Source: Maribacter sp. (GTDB taxonomy: Bacteria > Bacteroidota > Bacteroidia > Flavobacteriales > Flavobacteriaceae). From it: 33,523 bases of DNA. The stretch covers positions 1 through 33,523 of the forward strand of contig JAHDDL010000038.1 of the NCBI GenBank assembly GCA_020629415.1, written 5' to 3'. A program made the position numbers and the translations under genes. The notes under the pieces are model-generated. The model saw only the letters and a program-made list of their open reading frames with translations, had not been told where the DNA came from and ran no database searches. Shown in pieces: positions 7,869-17,946 of the stretch; position 1 is the first letter of the stretch, and each line of letters begins with the position of its first letter.

Positions 7869-9521
7869 TTAATTAAGCTTCGCCATATTTCCTTGCCAAC
7901 CTTTATTGAACTGAACCAAAAGTTCTTCAACTATCTTGGGATTTTCATTTGCGATATTCATAGTTTCGGTAGGATCATTTTTGTGATCGTACAACTCAAA
8001 AAATACCGGCTTAGATTTTTGGTCCGTATAATCTTTCCAAACCGTAAAACGATATTGAGATGTTCGCATTGAATATCCCATTAATCTATTTTCAAAAAGG
8101 TCCCTGTTCCATTTATTGCCCTGTTGCTTCTTTATTCTTTCTTCAACCTCCTTTAATAATGGTCCGAACGATGTTTCCCTCATCCCCTTAGACAAAGGGT
8201 TGGCCGCCCATTCCCGTAATGCCGGACTTGGAAATTGAGTAAATGCCGCTGTTTTCCATTCCATGTTGGGGTTCGTCAACAAAGGTTTAAAACTTTGTCC
8301 TTCAATACGCTCAGGAATGGACAATCCCGCTAATTCACATAGCGTAGGGTACATGTCCACTAGTTCAACCAGGGCATTGGTTTTACTACCTCTTATAGCA
8401 CCTGGCATATTAGGTGTTGAAACTATAAGCGGCACTCGCGTAGCTATCTCGTAGTTAGTTGCTTTTCCCCAAATACCCATGTCACCCAAATGCCAACCAT
8501 GATCGCTCCACAGCATAACAATGGTATTGTCCTTTAACCCTTCTTCTTCCAAAGCGTTTAGCATTTTACCTATTTGAGCATCAACATAACTCACTGTTGC
8601 CAAATATGCGCGTTTTAAGTTTTTAGCCTGTTCATCTTCTATATCACCATAATTAGGTATATCTGCTCTGGCACGTAATTCAAAAGAAGCATGTAACCCC
8701 ATTGCCGCACCATTTACCGGACCCTCATGTTGATCTGTCAACTGCAAATCCACATCTTCATACATGTCCCAGTACTTTTTAGGAGCGATCCATTCTAAAT
8801 GAGGCTTTAAAAAACCCAACCCTAAAAAAAATGGTTTATCGTTTTGCGCCATTTCCTTCATTGTTTCAATGGCCAATTCAGTATTATGACCATCTTCATA
8901 GCTATTGTCAGGAGCGTCTGCAAACTCATAAGCCGGACCTTTACCTAAACCATTTCTAGGTGCATTTTCACCATATTTGGCAATGACTTCAGCTCGGTTT
9001 TTCCTAAATATCTCTTGATTTTCAGCTAGCACATATCCTCTAACCCTTTCTGGCATTTCCTCAACTTTAGGCCCCGAATATGCTTTTCTGCTCCATGAAA
9101 GTTCTTCATCTGTGTAACCAGGATGAAATATCTTTCCCGCATAAACAGTTTCATACCCTACCGATTGCAAATGCTGTGGCAAGGTTACTATATCTGGATT
9201 GAGGTCCCGGAAATATGAAAAATTCTCGATAACCTTTATAGTCTCCGGCCGGGCGCCTGTCATAACACTTGCTCTAGAGGGGCTACAAATAGCTTCTTGG
9301 CAATAAGCGTTATTAAACAAAAGACCTTCTGCCGCAAGTGCATCCATATTTGGCGTTATTGCAACTTCTGAACCGTAGGCGCCTATCTCAGGTCTTAAAT
9401 CATCTATAGCGATAAATAGAATATTAGGTTTTTTAACGGGCTCTACGGATAAATTTTCTATTTGGGCCTTGCAGCTAAATAGAAATATATTTAATAGAAT
9501 TAAGATGTTTATCCTTTTCAT
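7869..9521 (-). CDS. Iduronate-2-sulfatase-like sulfatase (S1_7 type), lipoprotein (550 aa)
   Basis: The activation motif is C79-S-P-S-R83, the metal-binding Asp40-Asp41 lie in IDDLRPE, and the stretch ASVMTGARPET together with SDHGWHLGD is characteristic of the group that includes human iduronate-2-sulfatase (SulfAtlas S1_7). A short lipoprotein signal ends FSC, with Cys17 as anchor. S1_7 sulfatases occur in the carrageenan locus of Zobellia galactanivorans, so a role in removing sulfate from kappa/iota-type carrageenan units is the best guess. The exact position attacked is not readable from sequence. It lies between the FG-GAP/UnbV gene (35 nt) and the last sulfatase (9 nt), probably co-transcribed with both. 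Confidence 0.92.
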   Translation of the reverse strand: MKRINILILLNIFLFSCKAQIENLSVEPVKKPNILFIAIDDLRPEIGAYGSEVAITPNMDALAAEGLLFNNAYCQEAICSPSRASVMTGARPETIKVIENFSYFRDLNPDIVTLPQHLQSVGYETVYAGKIFHPGYTDEELSWSRKAYSGPKVEEMPERVRGYVLAENQEIFRKNRAEVIAKYGENAPRNGLGKGPAYEFADAPDNSYEDGHNTELAIETMKEMAQNDKPFFLGLGFLKPHLEWIAPKKYWDMYEDVDLQLTDQHEGPVNGAAMGLHASFELRARADIPNYGDIEDEQAKNLKRAYLATVSYVDAQIGKMLNALEEEGLKDNTIVMLWSDHGWHLGDMGIWGKATNYEIATRVPLIVSTPNMPGAIRGSKTNALVELVDMYPTLCELAGLSIPERIEGQSFKPLLTNPNMEWKTAAFTQFPSPALREWAANPLSKGMRETSFGPLLKEVEERIKKQQGNKWNRDLFENRLMGYSMRTSQYRFTVWKDYTDQKSKPVFFELYDHKNDPTETMNIANENPKIVEELLVQFNKGWQGNMAKLN

Positions 9522-9556
9522 ACGACCACCTTTTTAGTTTTAAAAATTAAGTACTA

Positions 9557-11443
9557 TTATTTCTTACCTATAAAAACCTTACCACCCTTTTTAATAGTTC
9601 TGTTTATGCTCTCGCCGTTGCTCCACGTAACATTCACTTTTACCGGGGCTTTACAAAGACCCAATCCAAAGTGCATATTTGCATTAAAACTTGAAGAATA
9701 AACCGACCCTGTAGCGCCTACCCTTTGTAGCTGATTATTTTTACAGCCCGTAACTTTTACCAGTGCACCCAATGCAGTAGCTTTACCGGATGGCGAATTA
9801 CCAACTTTCACGATAATATGTTTGTTATAGGAATTAGACAATATCTCATTTTCAAACAAATGCCATTTACCGCGTTCATTACCTATTACCACATCAACAT
9901 CACCATCTAGGTCATAGTCCAAAACCTCAACTGCCATACCTATTGCACCAATATCCGAAGTAATTATACCATGATGGTGAACCTGCTTAAATGTAGCATC
10001 ACCCTGGTTTAGGTAAATAATGGATTTATTTTCATAAACAAGCTCACCTCTTCGTACCATCAGTACGTCTTGAAAGCCATTATTATCAAAATCTGCAACC
10101 GAAACCCCAACGGTATGATCTTCAAGCAAAAGATTTGCTTTTTCAGTGACATCAACATACTTGCCTTTTATATTCTCTAACAAAACATCGGGCAAACCTC
10201 TAGAATGTTCATATGCCGGGTATTCCTTAACTCCTTTTACAGTTCCCGTTGTGGGAGACCAAGTACTACCGGCAATACGCCAACTATCATTACCAACATA
10301 CCCCACATGTATACCACCTTCTTCATTTAAAACATCTGGAAAACCCAATGCATTACTATTAACCAAGCGTATGTCCTTACCTGAATGTGTTTCTCCAATA
10401 AATTGGTACTGATATGCAGATTCACCTATATAATATGCGTCATTAAATGGCCATTGCGATTGAAAATTATTCATATGTAACACATCGCCTACTAATAAAT
10501 CATTAAACTGAAAATCACCTCTTTTGGTAAAAAAACCCCATGTTAGCGTTTCTTCATTAAAAAATGTTTCACCAATTTCAAATTCTTTTCCCCTGGTCAT
10601 TATTAAATCAAAATCACCATCATTGTCAAAATCAATTTCACTTATGGCCGTTACGTCATTAATTTCATAAGGTAAAAGTGCCGACTTCTCTTCATAGGTT
10701 AAATCTCCATTACCTAGGTAAAGCCTGACCTTATCATTACCAAACAGCAGTATATCCATAATACCATCGGTATTTACGTCGGTCAACGTTGTTTTTTGAC
10801 CATCCGCTTTTATCATGGGCAATGTTGCTTTTAAATGAAGTTGTCCCTTAGCATCATTTTCATAAATATAATTCTCTGTTTGTCCCTTTTTTTCTTTGGA
10901 CGGAAAAGCGAAATTTATGAGGTCCAAATCACCATCTTGGTCACCATCATAAAATTTTAAGGTTCTACCTCTCATCATTTCAAATGGTACTTTAAAATCT
11001 GGCAAGGGCAAAAACTCCCGCTGTGCGGTAACTTTATACATTTTTGAATTACGGGCATTACTACCGGACCCACCACCTCTGGACAATACCATTTCGTTTA
11101 TTCCGTCAAAATCAAAATCACCGACAGCCACACCATGTAAGTCACCCATGATCACATCATAGGGTTTTGAAAAACTGCCTTGGTTATTCCAGCAAACACT
11201 AATGCCCAAACCATGATCATTGAGAACTAGATCAGGATATCCATCATTATCCAAGTCGGCAACAATTGGGGCATCCCATTTTCTAAGGTTTACTTCCTTT
11301 CTAGGGAAACCCTCAAAATTCTCTTTAAAAAAAACGACCGATCCATGCTTATCTTGCGACCAAGCATTTAATAAAAAACCTAAAAAAATAACACTAAAAA
11401 CGCCTTGTATCTTGGTTCGGCACTGCATTATATCGCTCATCAT
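9557..11443 (-). CDS. Secreted FG-GAP/VCBS repeat protein with C-terminal UnbV/ASPIC domain (about 628 aa)
   Basis: At least seven Ca-binding-like motifs of the form DxDxDG (for example DLDNDG, DFDFDG, DGDQDG, DFDNDG, DYDLDG) recur along the chain, as in FG-GAP beta-propeller proteins. The last 85 residues match the UnbV/ASPIC domain that often follows them. No catalytic motif is visible, so glycan binding or surface contact is likely. A longer frame opens with TTG at 11473 inside the GH127 gene. I prefer the ATG at 11443, 20 nt after the GH127 stop. An ATG at 11428 gives the neatest signal peptide (QCRTK, hydrophobic core, then AWSQ). It is embedded between a glycosidase and a sulfatase, which links it to polysaccharide use. 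Confidence 0.85.
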   Translation of the reverse strand: MMSDIMQCRTKIQGVFSVIFLGFLLNAWSQDKHGSVVFFKENFEGFPRKEVNLRKWDAPIVADLDNDGYPDLVLNDHGLGISVCWNNQGSFSKPYDVIMGDLHGVAVGDFDFDGINEMVLSRGGGSGSNARNSKMYKVTAQREFLPLPDFKVPFEMMRGRTLKFYDGDQDGDLDLINFAFPSKEKKGQTENYIYENDAKGQLHLKATLPMIKADGQKTTLTDVNTDGIMDILLFGNDKVRLYLGNGDLTYEEKSALLPYEINDVTAISEIDFDNDGDFDLIMTRGKEFEIGETFFNEETLTWGFFTKRGDFQFNDLLVGDVLHMNNFQSQWPFNDAYYIGESAYQYQFIGETHSGKDIRLVNSNALGFPDVLNEEGGIHVGYVGNDSWRIAGSTWSPTTGTVKGVKEYPAYEHSRGLPDVLLENIKGKYVDVTEKANLLLEDHTVGVSVADFDNNGFQDVLMVRRGELVYENKSIIYLNQGDATFKQVHHHGIITSDIGAIGMAVEVLDYDLDGDVDVVIGNERGKWHLFENEILSNSYNKHIIVKVGNSPSGKATALGALVKVTGCKNNQLQRVGATGSVYSSSFNANMHFGLGLCKAPVKVNVTWSNGESINRTIKKGGKVFIGKK

Positions 11444-11463
11444 CTTAATATCGGAAACTTCAG

Positions 11464-13539
11464 TTAATTCCAAATCATTGGCATGAAAACCGTCATTTCA
11501 CCAACACCCCTATTACTCCATGCGTAGTATGGTACTAGATGAGTTTTAAACGTATCAAATTTTGGCATACCCACTTCTTGATACATGCCCAGAGCTTTAT
11601 CTTTCCTTATCATTAAATCCCCATCTAATGTTGTCATACCACCAAGGTAATCTGGTCTGTAGGTTGGTTTTAAACTATTACTACCTTTAACATAAACATC
11701 AAATATGCTGGTATCTTCCGGTAAATCGGCAGATTCTACACAGTAGACTACAGGTCCTCTTTTTACGGCAACTTGATTACGAACTTCTTCGATTCTAGGA
11801 TGACCTTCAATGAACTTTACCTCCATTGGCATATCTAAGGTAATTACATCACCAGCTTTCCACTCACGCTCAATTTTAGCGAAGCTTCCTGCTTCAACGT
11901 TCTCAACGGCTTTACCATTTACATTAAGTGTACTACCTTCTGCCCAAGCAGGAATTCTCAACAACATTTCAAAAGCTTCTGGCTTACTTTCTTCTATTGT
12001 AATCTTTACCTCCCCTTCCCAAGGATAGTTGCTTTTTTGATTTAATTTTATTGCTGAACCATCTAATAAGGTAGTTTCTAATTTATTACCGCCATAAAGG
12101 TTTACAGCAATACCATTTTCAGATTTACTGTAGGCCCACCCTGGTGACTTTGCTATAGTACGCACCAAGTTTGGTGGGCAACAAAAACATTTTAGGTAAG
12201 GTTGACGCTCCGGAAATTCCACGTTCATTTTATCATAGTCCAAGGCACCATCAACCTTACGCAATGGATTAGAGTAATAGTAATCTTTTCCTTCTAGGCT
12301 AATACCCGAAAGCCCACTGTTATGCAACACTAATTCCATAACATCTCCGTGCTTGGAATCTCCACTTAAGGTCAACATTCTATAATTGAACATTGAATTA
12401 CAAATGTTGGCACAAGTTTCATTATAGGCCGTCATATTGGGCATCATGTATTCATCAATGAATCCTTCTTCAATTTTATCCAATCGCGATGACCTACCGT
12501 AATGCGTTTGCCCAACTGCACCTGTTATGTACATTTTTTTATTGGTTACGTTATACCAAAGTCTATTTAAGGCGTCTATTAATTCTTTCTCGCCTGTTTC
12601 TGCATATACATCTGCGGCACCGGCATAATAATACAATGCCAGAACTGCGTGCCCTACCGCTTCTGTTTCTTCCCTCAACGGAACTCTTTCTTGCACCATA
12701 TCACCAATAGGATAACCCTCTGTGGTTGAGTCTTCAACAATATCGAAAGTACCTCTAAGATTTATGAACTGTTCTGCAAGTTTTAGATAGCGCTCATCTT
12801 TTGTGGTACGATAAAGTTCTACCAAGCCCATTATTTGGGTTTGATTAAAACCGAATCTTTTCAATGAGTCTTTTATTGGCACGAATAATTCGTATAAATA
12901 ATCTGCATGTTTTATGGCGATATCCAAAAAGTTAGTTTTACCTGTTACACGATTATGGATACATGCAGCGGTCAATAAATGCCCACTATTGTAAAGTTCA
13001 TGATATCTTCTGTTGGTAAATGGGTCTATATCTTCACGAATGATAGCAGGAGTAGATAGGTACCCATCCTCTTGTTGTGCCTTGCCGATGACCTCTATAA
13101 TTTCATCTAGTTCATTTACAATAGCTTCGTCCTTGTTTACACCGTATAGATACAAATTGGCTTCCATCCACTTGTAAAAATCACCATCATGCCACCAAAA
13201 ACCTTTGTGCTCGCCTTCTTTAAGACCTGCCGCAATTTTAAAATTATTATAACCATGACCAACATCGCCTTTTAGAATTTCTCCCATATGCGGAATCATT
13301 ACCTCCTCGGCAATCTTCCATTTATCTGCCCAAAAGCCTTCGGTCCAACGACAATCCCCAATATCTATACTTTTAAGTTTAACATTCGGGCTATTTGTAT
13401 TGTTAATAATACCTCTATTGGTATGTAGTGATAATATTTCTTTTTTTTGATTTACATCTGTTGATGCAACTTCTTGATTTTCTTTACAGGAAAAGAAAAC
13501 GGCTAAAAGACAAAAGCTGAACAAAGTGATTTTTTTCAT
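11464..13539 (-). CDS. GH127-family glycosidase, probable 3,6-anhydro-D-galactosidase, lipoprotein (691 aa)
   Basis: This is a DUF1680/GH127 enzyme with an (alpha/alpha)6 core. The family's zinc and catalytic residues are all present at the spacing known from the arabinofuranosidase HypBA1: acid/base Glu358, Glu374 and Cys376 (NETCANIC), and the Cys453-Cys454 pair (CCPPN), with Cys453 or Cys454 as nucleophile. An additional Cys451 stands two residues before. The N terminus is a lipoprotein signal ending FFSC (Cys18). In Zobellia galactanivorans, GH127 enzymes of the carrageenan locus remove 3,6-anhydro-D-galactose from the non-reducing end. The pathway genes here suggest the same role, although beta-L-arabinofuranosidase activity is the other known one. 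It starts a second minus-strand unit after a 168-bp gap. Confidence 0.9.
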   Translation of the reverse strand: MKKITLFSFCLLAVFFSCKENQEVASTDVNQKKEILSLHTNRGIINNTNSPNVKLKSIDIGDCRWTEGFWADKWKIAEEVMIPHMGEILKGDVGHGYNNFKIAAGLKEGEHKGFWWHDGDFYKWMEANLYLYGVNKDEAIVNELDEIIEVIGKAQQEDGYLSTPAIIREDIDPFTNRRYHELYNSGHLLTAACIHNRVTGKTNFLDIAIKHADYLYELFVPIKDSLKRFGFNQTQIMGLVELYRTTKDERYLKLAEQFINLRGTFDIVEDSTTEGYPIGDMVQERVPLREETEAVGHAVLALYYYAGAADVYAETGEKELIDALNRLWYNVTNKKMYITGAVGQTHYGRSSRLDKIEEGFIDEYMMPNMTAYNETCANICNSMFNYRMLTLSGDSKHGDVMELVLHNSGLSGISLEGKDYYYSNPLRKVDGALDYDKMNVEFPERQPYLKCFCCPPNLVRTIAKSPGWAYSKSENGIAVNLYGGNKLETTLLDGSAIKLNQKSNYPWEGEVKITIEESKPEAFEMLLRIPAWAEGSTLNVNGKAVENVEAGSFAKIEREWKAGDVITLDMPMEVKFIEGHPRIEEVRNQVAVKRGPVVYCVESADLPEDTSIFDVYVKGSNSLKPTYRPDYLGGMTTLDGDLMIRKDKALGMYQEVGMPKFDTFKTHLVPYYAWSNRGVGEMTVFMPMIWN

Positions 13540-13707
13540 TTTACTTAGAGTTGAAATAAGGATTACAAGAAACGCATAAACCAGGAAATGTGAGATGTGA
13601 TTATTAACTATGACCTACACTATTTTACCCTTTATCTAAAACTTAGGCAATCTCTAATTACCATTTACTACAAGAGCACTAGATTTCTTACAGGTGAGAA
13701 TATGGCT

Positions 13708-15474
13708 TTACTTCTCTGTTATATCCATACGTTTAACATCAACAAATAGCGGTCCTGTTGCCAATCTTCCAATTTTAAAATACGCATGAAAATTACCTTC
13801 TCCCTTTGGCAAAGAAACGTTGGTAAAAACAACATTTCGCTGTCCTTTAACAATAGGCTTTGTTAGATGTAAACGGTTATATTTTATATTTGCCTTGCCA
13901 TCTTCGTTTACCTCTGGGAGATCTAAGCTAATGGCATACAATCCGGACTCTGTTGTAACCCGCCAATGCCCCAATTCATTTTTTGAAATTACACGAGGTC
14001 CGCCCCAATCAAATCTAGATAGGTTTACTTCTGGTTGTTGCGGTGTACCTAAATATATTCTTTGAATACCTTTAGCGTCTCGCTCTTCCGTAACCTCATC
14101 GAACCAATTCTCGTACTTGGCCAACAAATCTTCTACAACATCTGGATGGTCTTTAGCCAAATTAATGCGTTCACTTGGGTCTTCCTCAACATTATATAGC
14201 TCTAAATTTGCCAGTACTTCTTGTAATTCTTCATCTTTGGGTTGATATAGAATGCCATGTGGAAAATCATGCGGACTGATCAATTTATATTTTTGGGTTC
14301 TTACTGCAAAATGCATGTATTTAAAAGGTGTAGGACCATAATGCATTTGAGTGAAAAACAAGCTATTCTCAAAAGAAGTCTTTTTACCGGTCCACAAAGG
14401 TAAAAGAGATTTTCCGTCAATCTTAATATTCTCTGGTGCCTGTATATTACAAGCGTCAAGTATGGTGGGTAAAATATCGATCACGGTACCCATAGTTTTT
14501 GTGGTCTGATCCGGTTGTATATGACCGGGCCATTTTACAAAAAACGGTACTCTAATTCCACACTCATAAACACTTGTTTTAGTACCTCTTAAATTAGCTG
14601 TCCACCGACCCGGGTAAACATCATTCTTTGTTCTTCTGTTTCTTGGACCATTATCCGAAAGAAAAATTACAATGGTATTCTCTTCAATCCCCAGTTCCTT
14701 TAGTTTTTCTAACACGCGACCAACATTATAATCAATGTTATCGATCATACCATACGTTAGTGCGTTGTCTTCATGCAGTCCTTTTTTGCGATAAGGCTCT
14801 GCCCGTTCATCTGGAACTTGTAACGGAAAATGAGGCAAATTGGTCGCTAAATACGCTAAAAAAGGCTTTTTGTCCTTTTGACCGATAAAATCTAAAGCAG
14901 CATTGGTAAAAATATCATCGCAATACCCTTCATACTTTTTAGACACATTGTTATGTTCTAAAATAGGGTCGAAATAGGTATTTCCGGCAGGTCCTGCAGC
15001 CTGACCTATTCCACCACCTTTATGTACCAACGCTTCTTGGAACCCTTGATCTGTTGGTCTCATTGGTGCATTATCGCCTAAATGCCATTTTCCAAAAATG
15101 CCAGTTCTGTAGCCATTATCTTGAAGTATTTCTGCCAAAGTCTTTTCTGAAGTATTCATAAAGTGATCTACCTGAGTTACAGCTGTTACCCCAGTTCTAT
15201 ATGGATATCTTCCGGTTAAAACAGCAGCACGGGATGCTGAACAATTTGGGTATGCAAAAAAATGGGTCATCTCTACACCTTGCTCACCAATAGATTCCAT
15301 ATTAGGTGTCTTCAAATACGGGTTACCATGAGCACCTATATCTCCGTAGCCTTGATCGTCGCTCATCATAATGATAACATTAGGGCGATTTTGTGATCGT
15401 AAAATGGAGCAGGTAGAAATAATGGTTACCGCAATCAATATTCTTGACAATCTAAACTTTAGCTGAGTACTCAT
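13708..15474 (-). CDS. S1-family sulfatase with C-S-A-S-R motif and C-terminal extension (588 aa)
   Basis: The activation motif is C78-S-A-S-R82, with Ala in place of the usual Pro, which the formylglycine-generating consensus allows. Asp39-Asp40 (SDDQGYGD), GKWHLGD, NLPHFPL and FLSDNGP supply the remaining metal and sulfate-binding residues. After the sulfatase fold about 110 extra residues form a beta-rich tail (WGGPRVI to the end), probably a carbohydrate-contact module. I chose the ATG at 15474 because the upstream ATG at 15510 lies inside the enolase-type gene and adds residues that spoil the signal peptide (LSRILIAVTIISTCSILRSQ). No lipobox is clear, so it is likely periplasmic or secreted. 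It is the last gene of the SusCD unit. Confidence 0.9.
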   Translation of the reverse strand: MSTQLKFRLSRILIAVTIISTCSILRSQNRPNVIIMMSDDQGYGDIGAHGNPYLKTPNMESIGEQGVEMTHFFAYPNCSASRAAVLTGRYPYRTGVTAVTQVDHFMNTSEKTLAEILQDNGYRTGIFGKWHLGDNAPMRPTDQGFQEALVHKGGGIGQAAGPAGNTYFDPILEHNNVSKKYEGYCDDIFTNAALDFIGQKDKKPFLAYLATNLPHFPLQVPDERAEPYRKKGLHEDNALTYGMIDNIDYNVGRVLEKLKELGIEENTIVIFLSDNGPRNRRTKNDVYPGRWTANLRGTKTSVYECGIRVPFFVKWPGHIQPDQTTKTMGTVIDILPTILDACNIQAPENIKIDGKSLLPLWTGKKTSFENSLFFTQMHYGPTPFKYMHFAVRTQKYKLISPHDFPHGILYQPKDEELQEVLANLELYNVEEDPSERINLAKDHPDVVEDLLAKYENWFDEVTEERDAKGIQRIYLGTPQQPEVNLSRFDWGGPRVISKNELGHWRVTTESGLYAISLDLPEVNEDGKANIKYNRLHLTKPIVKGQRNVVFTNVSLPKGEGNFHAYFKIGRLATGPLFVDVKRMDITEK

Positions 15475-15487
15475 AATTAAACTTCTT

Positions 15488-16645
15488 TTACCAATTTGTA
15501 TAAGAACCATCTCTCTTTTTTAAGCGGGGTGTTTCTACAGGAATAAATACTTTGGACAAAGCCAACTCTTCATTGAAATCAACACCTAGCCCTGGAACAT
15601 CTGGAATACTATATTTAGCACCTTGCAATTGCGGTTGATTAGGATAAAATTCAGCATCATTGGTACCTGGCTGTTCTGCCGGAGTATTGATTTCCTCTAA
15701 CCAAGCAACATTGGGGCATGCCGCTGCCAAATGAATGGAAGCCGCAGTACAAATTGGACCTAACGGATTATGTGGCATTAAGTCAATATAATGCGCTTCT
15801 GCCATAGCAGCTACTTTCATAGCCTCTGTAATACCTCCTACATTACAAACATCTACCCTAGCAAATTGGGTGATGCCTCTTTCAATGTAGGGCAGAAATT
15901 GCCATTTACTTGCAAATTCCTCACCTATTGCAAAAGGTACATCTACCATTTTGCGTAGGCTCTCATACGCTTCGGGCGTTTCATCCCTAATGGGTTCTTC
16001 AATAAAATCTAAAGTTCCCTTAGGCATTTTCGACAAAAAAGAATAGGTCTCCGGTGCTGAGAGTCGGTGATGATAATCTATACCTACAACCGGATCAGGT
16101 CCTATAACTTCTCGTAACCTTGTAACCCATTTTGATATTTTTGCAATAGATTCCCTAGGTTCAAAAATAGCCTGACTATTCTCTTCATACTCTGCAGGTG
16201 CCAAACGCAACACATTCCAACCTTCTTTGATCAAGTGTTGGACCCTTCCAATTAATTCGTCTTCTGAAGTGAATCGTAATGAAGCAAAACAATCTATATA
16301 ATTTCTTTGTTTACCCCCTAATAGTTCATAGACCGGTACACCCAAAGATTTTCCCTTTATATCATACAAGGCTATATCAATGGCAGAAATAGCCGCGGTC
16401 AATACACGACCTCCTTCAAAATACTGACCTCTGTATAAATCTTGCCAAATAGCTCCGATCTGATGAGGGTCTTTACCTACTATATTTGGTCTAAAATGGT
16501 CTATAGCACCAATGACCGCCAATTCCCTACCGGATAATCCCGACGCTCCCCAGCCGTATATACCGGCATCGGTCTCTACTTTGATGACCAATTGACTGCC
16601 AAAACCTATATTGATAGGATATGTTTTTACTGCTGTAATTTTCAT
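15488..16645 (-). CDS. dgoD: Enolase-superfamily D-galactonate dehydratase (GalD/DgoD-like, 385 aa)
   Basis: This enzyme would dehydrate D-galactonate to 2-keto-3-deoxy-D-galactonate. Metal ligands Asp190, Glu216 and Glu242, and the catalytic His192, His292 and Glu317, all sit exactly seven residues after the corresponding residues of E. coli GalD (Asp183, Glu209, Glu235, His185, His285, Glu310). It has no K-x-K motif at the second-strand position. That sets it apart from the second enolase-superfamily gene in this window (28121-29290) and argues for a different substrate. The protein is cytoplasmic. It lies 8 nt after an ACS-type transporter and 13 nt before a sulfatase. The likely job is to channel galactonate made from carrageenan galactose into the same intermediate as the anhydro-sugar branch. 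Confidence 0.85.
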   Translation of the reverse strand: MKITAVKTYPINIGFGSQLVIKVETDAGIYGWGASGLSGRELAVIGAIDHFRPNIVGKDPHQIGAIWQDLYRGQYFEGGRVLTAAISAIDIALYDIKGKSLGVPVYELLGGKQRNYIDCFASLRFTSEDELIGRVQHLIKEGWNVLRLAPAEYEENSQAIFEPRESIAKISKWVTRLREVIGPDPVVGIDYHHRLSAPETYSFLSKMPKGTLDFIEEPIRDETPEAYESLRKMVDVPFAIGEEFASKWQFLPYIERGITQFARVDVCNVGGITEAMKVAAMAEAHYIDLMPHNPLGPICTAASIHLAAACPNVAWLEEINTPAEQPGTNDAEFYPNQPQLQGAKYSIPDVPGLGVDFNEELALSKVFIPVETPRLKKRDGSYTNW

Positions 16646-16653
16646 TTAAGATT

Positions 16654-17934
16654 TTATACTTTGGGTTCTACTACTTCAATTCTTTTTACTTTACCAACAA
16701 TCAACAAAAAGGACAAAAAACCAAGAAGTGTCATTGCGCCTATAAAATATAATGCCGGACTAAAATCGCCATCCTTCACAAGTACCCCTATAACTACGGG
16801 AACTACCACGGCCGAAAGTCCACCAATTAAATTAAACACACCACCTACCAAACCGATCAAATGCTTTGGCGCCATTAACGAAACAAATACCCATGTGATA
16901 GAAGCCAACCCATTACCAAAATAAGCAAGGGTCATAAATAAGATGACGTAAAAAGTATCATTGGTGAAATTTGCTCCTATAATACTGACCGACAATAATA
17001 AACCGCATAAGACCGGTGCTTTTCTGGCAATCTCCTTAGACTTACCTTTCTTGATTAAAAAGTCTGAAGTGAAGCCAGAAAGTAATACTCCTGCAAATGC
17101 CGCCAAAAAAGGCAACGATGCCAAAAAACCCGACTTTATAAAATCCAATCCCCTATATTCTACCAAATAAGTTGGAAACCAAGTCAAGAAAAATATAGAA
17201 ACAGAACCTACACAAAACTGACCAAGGTATACCCCCCACAATTTTCTATGTTTAAAAGCTTGTGCTAAGTCTAACCAACTAAACTTTGTTTTTTCTGTTG
17301 TAGCCTTCGTAGTCTTCACTAGACCACCACCTTCTCTAATATGCTCAATCTCCTTAGAACTTACAGACTTGTGTTTATCTGGATCACGATAAAAGGTATA
17401 CCAAACAATTGCCCAAAGAATACCTATTACTCCCGAAACTATAAACAAACCCCGCCAACCCAATTTATCTTGAATTATGGTCAATACCGGAAACAGAAAG
17501 GCCAAACCAATAAATTGCCCGGAAGTATATATAGCTATTGCGGATGCCCTTTCATTCTCAGGGAACCATTTTGTAACTATGGCGTTATTTGCAGGATATG
17601 CGGGCGCCTCAAATATTCCAATACTGGCACGCAGACCCAACAAAACTATGAATGAATTGACAAACCCTTGTAGCAATGTAGCTATTGACCAAAAAAATAG
17701 CATAAGACCATATAACAACCTAGCCCCTACTTTATCCACGACGATGCCGCCTGGTATTTGCAGTGCAACATACGTCCACCCAAATGCCGAAAAAATTAAA
17801 CCCAATTGTACGGATGAAAGATCTAAAGCTTCTTTAATTGCCGGAGCGGCGACAGAAATATTGGTCCTATCCAAATAATTAATAACTACACTTCCAAAAA
17901 TTAAGGCAAGTATGTTATAGCGTTTCTTGGTCAT
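16654..17934 (-). CDS. MFS transporter, anion:cation symporter type (hexuronate/galactonate-like, 426 aa)
   Basis: This is a twelve-helix major facilitator protein. NYLDRTNISVAAP in the first helix, the D-x-x-G motif IPGGIVVDKVGARLL after helix 2 and the RASIGIFEAPAYP region around residues 100-115 are typical of the ACS subfamily, which takes up galactonate, hexuronates and similar sugar acids by proton symport. The central loop is about 30 residues. It is in the inner membrane. It sits between a sulfatase and the GalD-like dehydratase, separated by 12 and 8 nt, so a sugar acid from the degraded polysaccharide is the likely cargo. The pairing with a galactonate dehydratase suggests D-galactonate, but this is inference. 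Confidence 0.88.
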   Translation of the reverse strand: MTKKRYNILALIFGSVVINYLDRTNISVAAPAIKEALDLSSVQLGLIFSAFGWTYVALQIPGGIVVDKVGARLLYGLMLFFWSIATLLQGFVNSFIVLLGLRASIGIFEAPAYPANNAIVTKWFPENERASAIAIYTSGQFIGLAFLFPVLTIIQDKLGWRGLFIVSGVIGILWAIVWYTFYRDPDKHKSVSSKEIEHIREGGGLVKTTKATTEKTKFSWLDLAQAFKHRKLWGVYLGQFCVGSVSIFFLTWFPTYLVEYRGLDFIKSGFLASLPFLAAFAGVLLSGFTSDFLIKKGKSKEIARKAPVLCGLLLSVSIIGANFTNDTFYVILFMTLAYFGNGLASITWVFVSLMAPKHLIGLVGGVFNLIGGLSAVVVPVVIGVLVKDGDFSPALYFIGAMTLLGFLSFLLIVGKVKRIEVVEPKV

Positions 17935-17946
17935 AAAATTGAATTT

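Noticed and set aside
11444..11473. TTG-initiated N-terminal extension of the FG-GAP/UnbV protein
   Set aside because: It overlaps the GH127 stop and puts ten or more charged residues before a good signal peptide; ATG starts at 11443 or 11428 fit better.
17477..17878. Plus-strand ORF of 133 codons opposite the MFS transporter
   Set aside because: It lies wholly antisense to a clear transporter gene, has no recognisable feature and overlaps another shadow ORF.
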